Assembly (NCBI RefSeq): GCF_030345075.1
Contig: NZ_CP128361.1
Location: 1,674,001-1,738,000 of the forward strand
Direction of reading: 5' to 3'
DNA from: Solwaraspora sp. WMMA2065
GTDB lineage: Bacteria; Actinomycetota; Actinomycetes; Mycobacteriales; Micromonosporaceae
Length of the DNA stretch: 64,000 bases
This document shows positions 25,407 to 34,208 of the stretch, in pieces. The notes beneath the pieces were generated by a model. It had not been told where the DNA came from, made no database searches, and worked only from the letters and a program-made list of their open reading frames with translations. The number at the start of each line of letters is the position of its first letter. Position 1 is the stretch's first letter. A program made the translations under genes and the position numbers.

Positions 25407-28103
25407 GTGACCATGGAGGCCGGTGCTGACCGGGCACGTGACCGGCTCGTCTCCCGGGGCGTGGCCGAGTTGCTGACCCTCGTCGGCCGGCTGCTGCGCC
25501 GGCCCCGGCGCGGCGAGCACGACCTGCCGGTCGTCGTGGCCGTTGGCGCCGCCGGGTCCGAGGTGCACGCCGGGGTGCTGCGCCGGCTGCGCCGGCCGGC
25601 CCGCCGTCGAGTGCCGCACGTCGACGTCGACGCCGCCGAATTCCCCGACGCAGCCGGGATCCGCCCGATACTCGACGCGATGCACCACCAGCTCGCTCTC
25701 GACGCGTTCGGCGGTGAGCCGTTCACCTTCCGCCACTATCCGCTGGCCCGTTGGCTGATGGACCAGCGGCTGGCCGACGTCGAGGTCTCCGAACGCCGGG
25801 CCCGGCTCACCCAGATGCTGCGCGACTGGCGCCGCCGGCCCGCCACCGAGAACCTGAGCGGCGCCTCGGACGCCGAGACCATGTTCGCCACCGCGTACCG
25901 GCTGCTGCTCTGGCTGGTCCTGCGGGCGGTCCCGGACGTGGTCTTCCGGGCCGCGTTGTCCGGGCGGCTACCGGTGATCGGCGGCCGGTACCGCTGGTTC
26001 ATGCGCCAGCAGTACCTCGCGCCACGACAGAGCGGCACCTTCGTCGGCTTCGCCGAACGACTCACCACCGACCTGCGTACCGGGGAACAGCCCGGGCAGG
26101 TGCGCAAGCTGCTGGTGCACGCCTTCCTGGAGGACCTGCGCGCCGGACACCTGCGCCGCGTCTGGTCACCGAACGGCTGGCAGCGCACCGCCTACCCGGT
26201 GCTGCTGCTGCGCGACGTCGCCCCGGACAACGCCGGGCACGCCCTGCTGCGGCTGGTCAACGATGTCCGCAACGAGACCGGCCGGTGGGACCCCCTGCTG
26301 ATCCTGGCCACCGCGGCCGAAGGCTACACACCGGTACCCGGTGCCGCGACCCCGATCCGGCTGACCGAGGTGGACATCGGACTCGACGAGTGGCGCGAGG
26401 CCCTGCCGGAGCAGCGGCGGCTGCGCCGCGCCGACGCGTGGATGCTGCCGCTGGCGGCGACCGCCGACCCCGACGACCGGTACGGACACCCGACCGCCAC
26501 CGATCTGGCACCGCCCGCGCCACCGTGGTGGGCCCGGCGTACCGTCGCCGCCGCCGTGGTCCTGGCCCTGCTCGCCGGTGGGCTGTTCTGGGCCGGCGGG
26601 CGGTGGGGTCCCGGTTGTCTGCCGCACCCGGGGCAGGGCGAGATCTCGCTGCGACTGATCGACGGGGAGTGCATCGGCTACAGCGACAATCCGGCGTACG
26701 TGTTCAACCACGACCCGGGCCAGGAGGCGCTGCGCGGGGTACAGGAACGCATTTTCCGGCAGAACGAGGAGGTCATGCAGGTCTGGCGGAGCAGCCAGCG
26801 CCGACGCCCGCTGATGACGCTGGTCTATCTGGGCATCATGACCGGCCAGCGGACCGGTCCCCGGGAGGTTTCCTACGTCTCCGAACGCGAAGAGCTGGAA
26901 GGGATGGCGGTCGCCCAGTATGCCCGGATGAAGGCGTCGGCGAGCACCGACGGCCAAGCGCTGCTGCGCATCGTGGTGGCCAACGGTGGCAAGCAGATGC
27001 GACACGCGGAGCGGACGGTGGAGCTGCTGGCCGGGCTGGCCCGCCGGGATCCGACGGTGGTCGGCGTGGTCGGCCTGGTGGAGAGCCGCACCACCACGGC
27101 ACGGGCGCTGCGGCGACTCAACGAGGTGGGGCTGCCGGCGGTCGCTCCGACGCTGTCCGCCGACGGGCTGCACCGCAACTCGCGGCTGTACCTGCAGATG
27201 GTCCCGCCCAACGCCGACCAGGCCGAGCTGGTGTCGGCGTACGCCACCCGGGTGCTCGACCTGTCCGAGGCGCACATCTACTACACCACCGGCGACAACA
27301 GCCCACTCGCCGACGACCTGTACGTCAACACGCTGGTCACCGGCCTGACCGACCGGCTCGGCGAGCAGGCCACCGCGCGGCCGTTCCGGGTCGGCGACTC
27401 GCTCGGTCACGAATGCGGCTACCCCGGTTTGCTCTTCTTCGCCGGCCGGTACTCGGAGTTCGACGAGTTCCTGGAGGCGCTACGGGGCTGCCGGAACAAT
27501 CCCCCGCTGCACCTGGTGGCCGACGACTCGGTCAACCGGTACCTGGCCAATCACCAGCTGCGGGCGAACGCGCCGGGCAACCTGCCGGTGACGTACGTGT
27601 CGAAGGCCGCGTTGGCGATGTGCACCAGGCTGGTGGCCGACGCGGTCGCCGACGAGTCACGCCGCCGGTTCCTCGACCTGATCCGCCGCGACGACCTGCT
27701 CGGCGAGCGGCGGTGCGTGGACGGCTCCGGTCCGCCGGTCGGCGAACGGGTGGCGCTGGCCTACGACGCGACGATGATGCTGATCGCGGCGGTGGAGCAG
27801 CTCGCGGCCCGGCTGAACGTCGGCTCCCGGCCGTGGGACGCGCGGGCGGTCAGCCCGGTCGCGGTCTTCACCGAGGTACTGCGGCAGAATGCCGCGGCGG
27901 CGTACCCGGGGGTGACCGGGCCGACCCGGTTCTCGGCCGACACCGGCGAGCCGGTGGAGAAGCGACTGTCGCTGATGTACGTGGCCAGCGTGCCGCAGGT
28001 CGACCGGGAACCGCATGAGGTCTTCTACTGCGGCCGGGCGCAGCCGGAGGACCCGCCCGGCTGCCATCCGGCACCGGCGGCCCCGAGCGGTGACACCGGC
28101 TGA
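25407..28103 (+). CDS. Membrane protein: NTPase-like N-domain fused to periplasmic type I binding domain
   Basis: The protein has 898 residues. The N-terminal 370 residues look like a cytosolic STAND/NTPase-like module, but the expected P-loop is degenerate (VVVAVGAAGSEVH lacks GxxxxGK). A membrane helix follows at about 378-395 (TVAAAVVLALLAGGLFWAG). The outer C-terminal half resembles the branched-chain amino-acid receptor fold: TLVYLGIMTG, VVGVVGLVESRTTTAR, VGLPAVAPTLSADGL, HIYYTTGDNSPLADDLY and LLFFAGRYSEF. Architecture suggests a sensor that binds a small ligand outside and signals inside. GTG 25407 is used; ATG 25413 is possible. No transporter components are adjacent. Confidence 0.7.
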   Translation: MTMEAGADRARDRLVSRGVAELLTLVGRLLRRPRRGEHDLPVVVAVGAAGSEVHAGVLRRLRRPARRRVPHVDVDAAEFPDAAGIRPILDAMHHQLALDAFGGEPFTFRHYPLARWLMDQRLADVEVSERRARLTQMLRDWRRRPATENLSGASDAETMFATAYRLLLWLVLRAVPDVVFRAALSGRLPVIGGRYRWFMRQQYLAPRQSGTFVGFAERLTTDLRTGEQPGQVRKLLVHAFLEDLRAGHLRRVWSPNGWQRTAYPVLLLRDVAPDNAGHALLRLVNDVRNETGRWDPLLILATAAEGYTPVPGAATPIRLTEVDIGLDEWREALPEQRRLRRADAWMLPLAATADPDDRYGHPTATDLAPPAPPWWARRTVAAAVVLALLAGGLFWAGGRWGPGCLPHPGQGEISLRLIDGECIGYSDNPAYVFNHDPGQEALRGVQERIFRQNEEVMQVWRSSQRRRPLMTLVYLGIMTGQRTGPREVSYVSEREELEGMAVAQYARMKASASTDGQALLRIVVANGGKQMRHAERTVELLAGLARRDPTVVGVVGLVESRTTTARALRRLNEVGLPAVAPTLSADGLHRNSRLYLQMVPPNADQAELVSAYATRVLDLSEAHIYYTTGDNSPLADDLYVNTLVTGLTDRLGEQATARPFRVGDSLGHECGYPGLLFFAGRYSEFDEFLEALRGCRNNPPLHLVADDSVNRYLANHQLRANAPGNLPVTYVSKAALAMCTRLVADAVADESRRRFLDLIRRDDLLGERRCVDGSGPPVGERVALAYDATMMLIAAVEQLAARLNVGSRPWDARAVSPVAVFTEVLRQNAAAAYPGVTGPTRFSADTGEPVEKRLSLMYVASVPQVDREPHEVFYCGRAQPEDPPGCHPAPAAPSGDTG

Positions 28104-28158
28104 CCGCCCACCGGGCGACCAATGGAACCTTCCGGACCGCCGGGGAGTCGGGCACTGC

Positions 28159-28716
28159 ATGGGAGAATCCCCGCCGGACGCCGACGGCGGCGGCCCGGCG
28201 CGCCCTGACGACGTCATCGGCCAGGTGTACGCCGGCAGCTACCGGCGGCTCGTCGTGCAGCTGTACGCCGTCACCGGCGACCTGGGCGAGGCACAGGAGA
28301 CAGTGCAGGAGGCGTTCGTCCGCGCCCTGCTCGCTCCGCACCGCTTCGCGGAGCTGGACAACCCGGAGGCGTGGCTACGCCGGGTGGCGGTCAACGTCGC
28401 CCGCAGCCGGCACCGCCGCCGGGCCGTTCTCGCCCGGCTGCTGCCCCGGCTGGCCGCCCCGGTCGACACTGAACGGTTGATCGCCGACAGCTCGGCCGAG
28501 CACGTCGCGCTGATGCGGGCGCTACGCCAACTGCCGGCTGGTCAACGACACGCGATCGCCCTGCACTACCTGGCCGACCTGCCGGTCGCCGAGGTCGCCG
28601 ACGCGCTCGGCGTGACTGAAGGCACCGTCAAGTCCCGACTATCCCGGGGCCGGACGGCCCTCGCCGGCCTGCTCGTCGACACGTCGACCAGTCACACCCG
28701 GAGCAGCCATGCCTGA
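28159..28716 (+). CDS. ECF-type RNA polymerase sigma factor
   Basis: The protein has 185 residues. Region 2 (YRRLVVQLYAVTGDLGEAQETVQEAFVRAL) and region 4 (LRQLPAGQRHAIALHYLADL, VAEVADALGVTEGTVKSRLSRGR) are both present, as in SigE-like actinobacterial sigma factors. ATG 28159 (MGESPPDADGG) is chosen because the longer frame overlaps the preceding gene. The next gene, overlapping by 8 bases, encodes a membrane protein likely to act as its anti-sigma partner. Confidence 0.92.
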   Translation: MGESPPDADGGGPARPDDVIGQVYAGSYRRLVVQLYAVTGDLGEAQETVQEAFVRALLAPHRFAELDNPEAWLRRVAVNVARSRHRRRAVLARLLPRLAAPVDTERLIADSSAEHVALMRALRQLPAGQRHAIALHYLADLPVAEVADALGVTEGTVKSRLSRGRTALAGLLVDTSTSHTRSSHA

Positions 28717-29881
28717 CCTGCGGCTGACCATTTTCGACCGGGAGCGAATCAGCGAAGCGGTGATCCAGCCGGCGCTGGACCGGCTCCGGGCGCGGGCCCG
28801 ACGCCGGCGGCGGACCATGATCGTCGCCGCCGCGCTCGGCCTGCTGCTGGTGGCGCTGGTCGCGCCGGGCCTGGCCGCGACGGTGGGCCGCCACCGGTCC
28901 GACAGCCCTGTGCCGTCCGGCCCGCTGCGGATCACCGTGTGGGACGACCGGACCGTGGTGGGTGTCGACGGCCCCGGCGACGACTGCCGGTTCCGGTTCA
29001 CTCGCAGTGACGACGCCGGATCGACGTGGCTGCCGCTGAACGGACCGGACACCACGGCGGACTGCCTGCACGACGCGGCCAGCCACCCGGTGTCCCGGGC
29101 GGTGGCGTTCAGCCTCACCCCGGACGTCTTCCTGGTCGGCGTCGGCGTCACCGATCACGTGTCCATCGACGCCGGCCGGACCTGGCGGGACGCCACCGCG
29201 ACGACCCGCACCGTCACCGCGTTCCCACCCGGAGCGCAGCCGGTCGACTGTCTGACCCCCTGCGCCGACCTGCGCCCGCCGGTCGCGGTCGACCCGGTCG
29301 ACGGCACGGTGTACCGGCTGGCCGACCCGCCCACGGTCGGCGGGCGGGTGTACGTGGCCCCAGACGGGGCGATCTGGACCGCCGGGCAGGCCGGAACCGG
29401 GCCGGGCACCGTGACCGCGGTCAGCACCGACCGAGGCGCCAGCTGGCGGACCACCGCCGGACCGGCCGGCGCCCTGGTCGCCGGCCTCGCGGCCCGCGAC
29501 GCCCGGCAGGCGTTCGTCCTGTTCGACCCGATCGACGCGGGCGGGACCGGCTCGTCGGCCGCCCGGCCGGTGCTGTGGCGTACCACCGACGGTGCACGCA
29601 GCTGGCAGGACCTGGCCGCCCCGCTGCCCCGGCTGGGCCAGAGCGCGCTCACCGTCGGCGACGACGGCCGGCTGCTGGTGGGCGGCATCGGCCGGCACAC
29701 GGCGCCGACGTGGACCAGCGACGACGACGGCACGACCTTCACGGCCGGCACCGCCGGCCCGTACGGCGAGCTCGGTGCCCTGCCGGGGCTGCTGTGGGTC
29801 TCCGCCGGGCAGCCCGGCGCGCCCGGCTCGGTCACCGTCGACGGAATCAGCTGGCGATCCGTACCACGGCCGACCCAATGA
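28709..29881 (+). CDS. Membrane-anchored Asp-box beta-propeller protein, likely partner of the ECF sigma factor
   Basis: The protein has 390 residues: a cytosolic N-terminus of about 35 residues, one membrane helix near 36-56 (TMIVAAALGLLLVALVAPG) and an outer domain. That domain contains at least five Asp-box-like motifs (SDDAGSTW, SIDAGRTW, STDRGASW, TTDGARSW, TSDDDGTTF) spaced as in sialidase/BNR propellers, without sialidase catalytic residues. The sigma-then-membrane-protein order, with an 8-base overlap, is typical of sigma/anti-sigma pairs. The short cytosolic segment lacks a recognisable zinc anti-sigma motif, so the regulatory role is inferred. Confidence 0.75.
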   Translation: MPDLRLTIFDRERISEAVIQPALDRLRARARRRRRTMIVAAALGLLLVALVAPGLAATVGRHRSDSPVPSGPLRITVWDDRTVVGVDGPGDDCRFRFTRSDDAGSTWLPLNGPDTTADCLHDAASHPVSRAVAFSLTPDVFLVGVGVTDHVSIDAGRTWRDATATTRTVTAFPPGAQPVDCLTPCADLRPPVAVDPVDGTVYRLADPPTVGGRVYVAPDGAIWTAGQAGTGPGTVTAVSTDRGASWRTTAGPAGALVAGLAARDARQAFVLFDPIDAGGTGSSAARPVLWRTTDGARSWQDLAAPLPRLGQSALTVGDDGRLLVGGIGRHTAPTWTSDDDGTTFTAGTAGPYGELGALPGLLWVSAGQPGAPGSVTVDGISWRSVPRPTQ

Positions 29882-29918
29882 CCTGCCACCTGGCCTGAGC
29901 TGCACGGATTCATGATCA

Positions 29919-29936
29919 CGTGACAGCTGCGTCACG
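29919..29936. promoter_or_regulatory. Inverted repeat CGTGAC-N6-GTCACG
   Basis: A perfect 6-bp inverted repeat around AGCTGC lies 57 bases before the small gene that precedes the amidase. Position and symmetry suit an operator; the binding protein is unknown. Confidence 0.4.
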
Positions 29937-29992
29937 GTGCCGACATCAACCGGCCGGAGATTGTGGCCACCGCTTCACCGCCAGGAGGTTCC

Positions 29993-30298
29993 ATGGCCCC
30001 CACCCCTCCGACCGACGACGAGTTGAACACGTTCATCGTCGCCCAACTCGCCTCGCTCGGCATCGACCTCGACCAGCTGCCGGCCGGCACCACCGCCGAC
30101 CCGGTCACCGGCTCTCCCGGCCGCGACTCGGTCCTCGCCTCGCTGCGGTCCTTCATGCGCAGTACGGTGCCGACCCTCGCCGCGTACCAGATGCCGACCC
30201 CGGACGCCGACGACCCGGCGACCGCCATGGCGCTGTCCCAGCAGCCCGCACCGGTCCTCTACCCGTCGATCAGCACCGAATGGCGCAAGCCCCGATGA
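29993..30298 (+). CDS. Small hypothetical protein preceding amidase
   Basis: The protein has 101 residues from ATG 29993, with AGGAGG at 29983-29988. It has no signal peptide or membrane helix. It starts APTPPTDDELNTFIVAQLASLGI and is acidic in its first half, then Pro- and Ser-rich. No family is recognised. Its stop overlaps an ATG in the amidase frame (ATGA at 30295), so the two are co-transcribed and probably translationally coupled, suggesting a chaperone, inhibitor or partner for the exported amidase. Confidence 0.65.
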   Translation: MAPTPPTDDELNTFIVAQLASLGIDLDQLPAGTTADPVTGSPGRDSVLASLRSFMRSTVPTLAAYQMPTPDADDPATAMALSQQPAPVLYPSISTEWRKPR

Positions 30299-30312
30299 CA
30301 ACAGAGGACGCC

Positions 30313-32001
30313 ATGACAGACTCATCCACAGACGTACAACTGCCGCTCGACCGGCTCCTCGACCGCCGCGCGTTCCTGGCCCGCACCGCCGCGCTTGCCG
30401 CCACCGCCACCGTCGGCACCGTGGCGCTGCCCGGCCTGGCCGGGCTCGCCTCGGCCGCGCCGAGCGGCACCAGCGCCCCGGCCGTGAAATTCAACCCGGA
30501 GCTGGACCGGGGGGCCGCGTACAACAAACCACGCGAGTCGGCCATGTCCGACCCGACCGAATGGACCATCTCGGAAGCCGCCTGGATGATCCGGCACAAC
30601 AAGATCGTGCCGGTCGAGCTGGTGCAGGCCTATCTGGACCGGATCACCGCGTACGACTCGACGTACCAGGCGTTCAACGTGGTGCTCGCGGAGGCGGCGG
30701 TCAAGGCCGCCCGGCAGTGGGCCAACCGACCGCACCGGGGGCCGTTGCACGGCATCCCGCTGGCCATCAAGGACAACTACTTCACCGAGGGCGTGCCCAC
30801 CACCGCGAACTCGTACCTGTTCCAGGACTTCGTCCCACCGTACGACGCCACCTCGGTCGCCAAGCTGGTCGTGCAGGGCGGCATCGTGCTCGGCAAGACC
30901 CAGATGGGTCCGCTGGCCACCACCCGGGCGACCCTGCCCAATGGTCAGGTCACCACCGTCAACGCCTGGACGCCGACGAACCCGTCGACCAACCCGGGCG
31001 GATCGTCGACCGGCACCGCGACCGCCGTCGCCGGCCGGCTGGCGAGCTCGGGGATCGGCACCCAGACCGGTGGCTCGATCACCTCGCCGTCCAACGCCCA
31101 GAACCTCACCGGCATCAAACCGACGATGGGCCGGGTGTCGCTGGCCGGGATCGTCCCGCTCACCTACACCCGTGACCACCCCGGCCCGCTCGCCCGGGAT
31201 GCCAAGGACGCGGCGATCATGCTGATGGCGATGGCCGGGCCGGACCCGGCCGACCCGCGCAGCCAGGGCCTGCCGCCGGTGCCGAACCTGATCAACGCGG
31301 CGACGCCCCGCTACGACGGCGACAACCTTCGGATGCGGTGGAAGACCCGGATCGGGGTGCTGCCTGGCTACGCCGACGGCAGCTCGGAGACGGCGGCCGC
31401 CCGCCGCGCGTTCCTCGCCGAGATGGCCGCCATCCCGGAGTGCGAGCTGGTTGAGGTGCCGTTGCCGGACGAGTGGAGCCTGCTCACCGGAGGCGCGTTC
31501 AACAACGTACGGCTGCCGGAGCGCAGCGAGCCGTTCATGCCGTACCTGCGCACCGACCTGCGTGGCTTCGGGGTGTCGGTGACCAGTTGGCTGCAGGGTG
31601 CGCTGCTGGGCGCCAACGGCTGGGTCACCGGCCAGCGCGCCAAGCTGCTGCTGCTGGACCGAATCCTGGACCAGATCTTCAGCAGCTGCGACGTGGTGGT
31701 GCAGACCAGCCCGGTGCCGTTCGACATCGTCGGGCTGCCGGAGATCGCGTTCCCGATCGGCTTCTCCGGTGGCGGGGTGCCGATCGGCACCATCCTCGGC
31801 GGGCAGCCGTACGCCGAGGACCGTCTGCTGTCGGTGGCCGCCGCGTACCAGGCGGTCACCGACTGGCACTGGCGGCGACCGGCCGACCCACCGGCGGTCG
31901 CCCCGGCACCGGCCGGGGCGGCCAGCGCCGCCCGGTCCACGGCGGCGACGCCGTCGCGGGGTCGGCTGACCGCCGAGGAGGTCGCCGAGCTCACCCAGTG
32001 A
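30313..32001 (+). CDS. Tat-exported amidase (amidase signature family)
   Basis: About 562 residues. A twin-arginine signal is visible (LLDRRAFLARTAALAATA). The Ser-cisSer-Lys triad is present: Lys in GIPLAIKDNYF, the cis-Ser in NPGGSSTGTATAVA, and the nucleophile Ser in TQTGGSITSPSN. The family hydrolyses amides outside the cytoplasm; the substrate is not deducible. ATG 30313 has GAGGA just upstream; ATG 30295 overlaps the stop of the small gene and is the alternative. The 3' end and following terminator match a CRISPR spacer in this same window. Confidence 0.9.
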   Translation: MTDSSTDVQLPLDRLLDRRAFLARTAALAATATVGTVALPGLAGLASAAPSGTSAPAVKFNPELDRGAAYNKPRESAMSDPTEWTISEAAWMIRHNKIVPVELVQAYLDRITAYDSTYQAFNVVLAEAAVKAARQWANRPHRGPLHGIPLAIKDNYFTEGVPTTANSYLFQDFVPPYDATSVAKLVVQGGIVLGKTQMGPLATTRATLPNGQVTTVNAWTPTNPSTNPGGSSTGTATAVAGRLASSGIGTQTGGSITSPSNAQNLTGIKPTMGRVSLAGIVPLTYTRDHPGPLARDAKDAAIMLMAMAGPDPADPRSQGLPPVPNLINAATPRYDGDNLRMRWKTRIGVLPGYADGSSETAAARRAFLAEMAAIPECELVEVPLPDEWSLLTGGAFNNVRLPERSEPFMPYLRTDLRGFGVSVTSWLQGALLGANGWVTGQRAKLLLLDRILDQIFSSCDVVVQTSPVPFDIVGLPEIAFPIGFSGGGVPIGTILGGQPYAEDRLLSVAAAYQAVTDWHWRRPADPPAVAPAPAGAASAARSTAATPSRGRLTAEEVAELTQ

Positions 32002-32042
32002 CCGACGCGCTTCGGCGTGGTGCGGGCCGTTCACCCGGTGGG
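32000..32042 (+). other. Chromosomal match to CRISPR spacer 3
   Basis: These 43 bases run from the amidase stop codon into the left arm of the following terminator. They are identical to the crRNA-sense strand of the spacer at 54247-54292. The three bases before it are AGT, not the TTC expected for a type I-C PAM. The final three spacer bases diverge (GTG against TGG). Confidence 0.9.
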
Positions 32043-32055
32043 TGGGCGGCCCGCA
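32021..32055. terminator. Hairpin terminator after the amidase gene
   Basis: The outer stem pairs GCGGGCCG (32022-32029) with CGGCCCGC (32047-32054). The inner stem pairs CACCC with GGGTG around a GGT loop. It lies 19 bases after the amidase stop. Confidence 0.75.
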
Positions 32056-32128
32056 GTTCGCCACCCGGCGGAACACGGTGCCCCGACGCTCGCTGCGGGT
32101 CGGCCTTCCGGACACCAGCACCACCAAC

Positions 32129-32147
32129 TAAGGTTAGCCAAACCTGA
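32129..32147 (+). promoter_or_regulatory. DtxR/IdeR-type iron box
   Basis: TAAGGTTAGCCAAACCTGA matches the actinobacterial iron-box consensus TTAGGTTAGGCTAACCTAA at 15 of 19 positions by my count. It lies 16 bases before the siderophore-interacting protein start, where a DmdR/IdeR repressor with Fe2+ would block transcription. Confidence 0.8.
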
Positions 32148-32162
32148 CCACTCCGGGAGTCC

Positions 32163-33026
32163 GTGGCCACGCCAGCTGCACCGGCCGCTGCCGCTCGGCC
32201 GGGCGCGCTCCCGCGCGACTTATGGAGAGCGATGAGCTTCAAGGACGCCAAGAAGCACACCACGCTGTGTGTGGTGAACGTCGTCGGCACCGAACGGATC
32301 AGCCCGAACTTCATCCGGGTCACCCTCGGCGGCGACCAGTTGCAGCGCCTGCCCGACCACGGCTTCGACCACTGGTTCCGGCTTTTCCTGCCGCAGGAAC
32401 ACGGTGAGACCACCTTCGACCTGCCCAACCGGGCCGACACCATCGGCTACCTGAAGTACCTGCGGATCCCGTCGGCGACCCGCCCACACCTGCGCAACTA
32501 CACGGTCCGCGCGTTCCGGCCGCAGGCCCGCGAACTCGACATCGACTTCGTCGTACACGGCGACGAAGGGGTCGCCAGCCGGTGGGTGCAACGCACCAGG
32601 GCCGGTGACACGGTCGCTCTGCTCGACCAGGGCCGCGGCTACGAATTCGCCCCCGACACCACGTTCCACCTGCTGGCCGGCGACGAGACCGCGCTGCCGG
32701 CGATCGTCGGCATCCTGCGGGATCTACCACGCGACGCCACCGGTCTGGCCGTGGTCGAGATCCCCGACCCCGCTGACACCCAGCCGGTCGACGCGCCCGC
32801 CGGGTTCGAGGTCCGTTGGTTGCCCCGCCCGACCGAGGCCCGGCCGGGCAGCCTCGCGCTCGCCGCGGTGCAGGCCTGGACGACCGACAGTCCGACCACC
32901 GTGTCCGCCTACTTCGCCGGCGAACAGGCCCTGCCCGCCGGGGCCCGCCGTCATCTGGTGGAAATCGGTGTCCCGAAGCGCCGGATCAGCTTCACCGGCT
33001 ACTGGCGACTCGGCAAGACGCACTGA
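32163..33026 (+). CDS. Siderophore-interacting protein (FAD-linked ferric-siderophore reductase)
   Basis: The protein has 287 residues. FAD-binding and NAD(P)H-binding parts are evident: ISPNFIRVTLGGDQL, RNYTVRAFRP (the RxYT flavin motif), DFVVHGDEGVASRW, FHLLAGDETALPAI and VSAYFAGEQAL. SIP proteins reduce iron in imported siderophores in the cytoplasm. GTG 32163 has GGGAG close by; ATG 32232 (MSFKDAKKH) is an alternative closer to the conserved domain. The upstream iron box predicts induction in low iron. It appears to be a lone gene, with no siderophore synthase or permease nearby. Confidence 0.9.
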   Translation: MATPAAPAAAARPGALPRDLWRAMSFKDAKKHTTLCVVNVVGTERISPNFIRVTLGGDQLQRLPDHGFDHWFRLFLPQEHGETTFDLPNRADTIGYLKYLRIPSATRPHLRNYTVRAFRPQARELDIDFVVHGDEGVASRWVQRTRAGDTVALLDQGRGYEFAPDTTFHLLAGDETALPAIVGILRDLPRDATGLAVVEIPDPADTQPVDAPAGFEVRWLPRPTEARPGSLALAAVQAWTTDSPTTVSAYFAGEQALPAGARRHLVEIGVPKRRISFTGYWRLGKTH

Positions 33027-33092
33027 ACCGGCGCTGCTCCGGCGCGACGACGAGGCCACCCGCGGTGCCCGCAGAGGTAGGTCGCCCGGGCC

Positions 33093-34208
33093 TCACCGGT
33101 CCGCCCAGACCGTGACGTCGACCACCATCCGGGGTCGGGGCGGAGTCGGCGGTTCGACGACCTGGATCAGCGCGGTACGCCGCTCGTCGGTCAGCACGCA
33201 CAGCTGGTCGCCGCGGCGGATCTCGCTGTGCCAGATCGTGGCCACCAACCGGCCCGGTCGCTGCTGAAACGTCCGGCACGCCTGGTAGCCGCCCGGCCGG
33301 CCAGCCCGCACGAGCGCGAACGAGGGCGTGTCCGACGCGCTGCGGATCCGGTGGCACTCGACGATGAGGTCGGCCAGGCCACCATCGCGGACCGGGCCGA
33401 CCAGCCGCCCGGTGCTGCCATGGCCAGGCTCGCCGGTGTCGGCGTCGATCTTGTCGCGATAGTTGGTGATCACGTCCGTCGTCGCTCGCAGGACACAGCC
33501 GGTGCGGTGCAGCGCGACCGGCACGGGGGCTTCGACCGGCCGGTGGGCGGCCACCGCGTCACACGCGACGGTGGGCGTGGTCCGGGTCGGACCGGCGGTG
33601 GCTCCGACCGCGCCCGCGGTCACCACCAGGGCGCAGCCGGCCGTCATGGCCACCCACCATCGACGGCGCCCGTCACGGCGTACGGGCTCGGGATGCTCGT
33701 TCTCCCAGCGGTGGGCCAGACGCTCCCGCAGCAACCGGTGCCGAAACTCGTACACACCGCCCACCCGACGTAGTCCCTTGTGTCGTGACTCGTACGCCTG
33801 ATCGAGGAAACGTGTCAGTTGCCACGGCAGCGGGCTGCGCGCAGCCAGCCAGATACGTGCGATCGTGAAGTGCAGCCAGGCCGCTCGGGCACCTCGCACG
33901 ATCGCCGCACCGACGCCGAGCGTGAAGGCCGTGGCCATTACGGGCGGATTGTCGGCGGGTCTGACCACGAGCTTGAGCACGAGCCCGGCGAGCACGCCGG
34001 TCACGATCGCGCTGAACGCCATGCTCACCAGTGCGGCCCTGCGGTCGTTGCGCAGCACCCCGGACGGCCGGTCCCCCTGCGTCGTGTCCGTCATGACCTG
34101 GCCCTGCATCAGCAGCATGACCGCGCCGGCCGGCACCGCGATCAGGTAGCCGGCCGGTGCCATGTGCCAGGCCGGGTCGCGGCCGAACATCACCATCAGA
34201 ATCGCCAC
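33093..34208 (-). CDS. Membrane protein with STAND-like C-terminal signature, possibly truncated
   Basis: The protein has 371 residues from GTG 34208. Two or three membrane helices occupy the first 110 residues. A segment SPLPWQLTRFLDQAYESRHKGLRRVGGVYEFRHRLLRERLAHRW follows in two parts; it resembles the end of actinobacterial NACHT/STAND membrane proteins (PWRLMRFLD..G..RQ.GAVYQFRH). Then come another helix near 187-205 and an outer domain of about 165 residues with cysteines. The reading frame is open upstream to a stop without a better start, so the gene may be the remnant of a longer NTPase. Function unknown. Confidence 0.55.
   Translation of the reverse strand: MAILMVMFGRDPAWHMAPAGYLIAVPAGAVMLLMQGQVMTDTTQGDRPSGVLRNDRRAALVSMAFSAIVTGVLAGLVLKLVVRPADNPPVMATAFTLGVGAAIVRGARAAWLHFTIARIWLAARSPLPWQLTRFLDQAYESRHKGLRRVGGVYEFRHRLLRERLAHRWENEHPEPVRRDGRRRWWVAMTAGCALVVTAGAVGATAGPTRTTPTVACDAVAAHRPVEAPVPVALHRTGCVLRATTDVITNYRDKIDADTGEPGHGSTGRLVGPVRDGGLADLIVECHRIRSASDTPSFALVRAGRPGGYQACRTFQQRPGRLVATIWHSEIRRGDQLCVLTDERRTALIQVVEPPTPPRPRMVVDVTVWADR

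Noticed and set aside
32000-32042. Reading the spacer match as a CRISPR-active target
   Set aside because: The flanking AGT is not the type I-C TTC PAM, so cleavage cannot be claimed; only the sequence match is reported.
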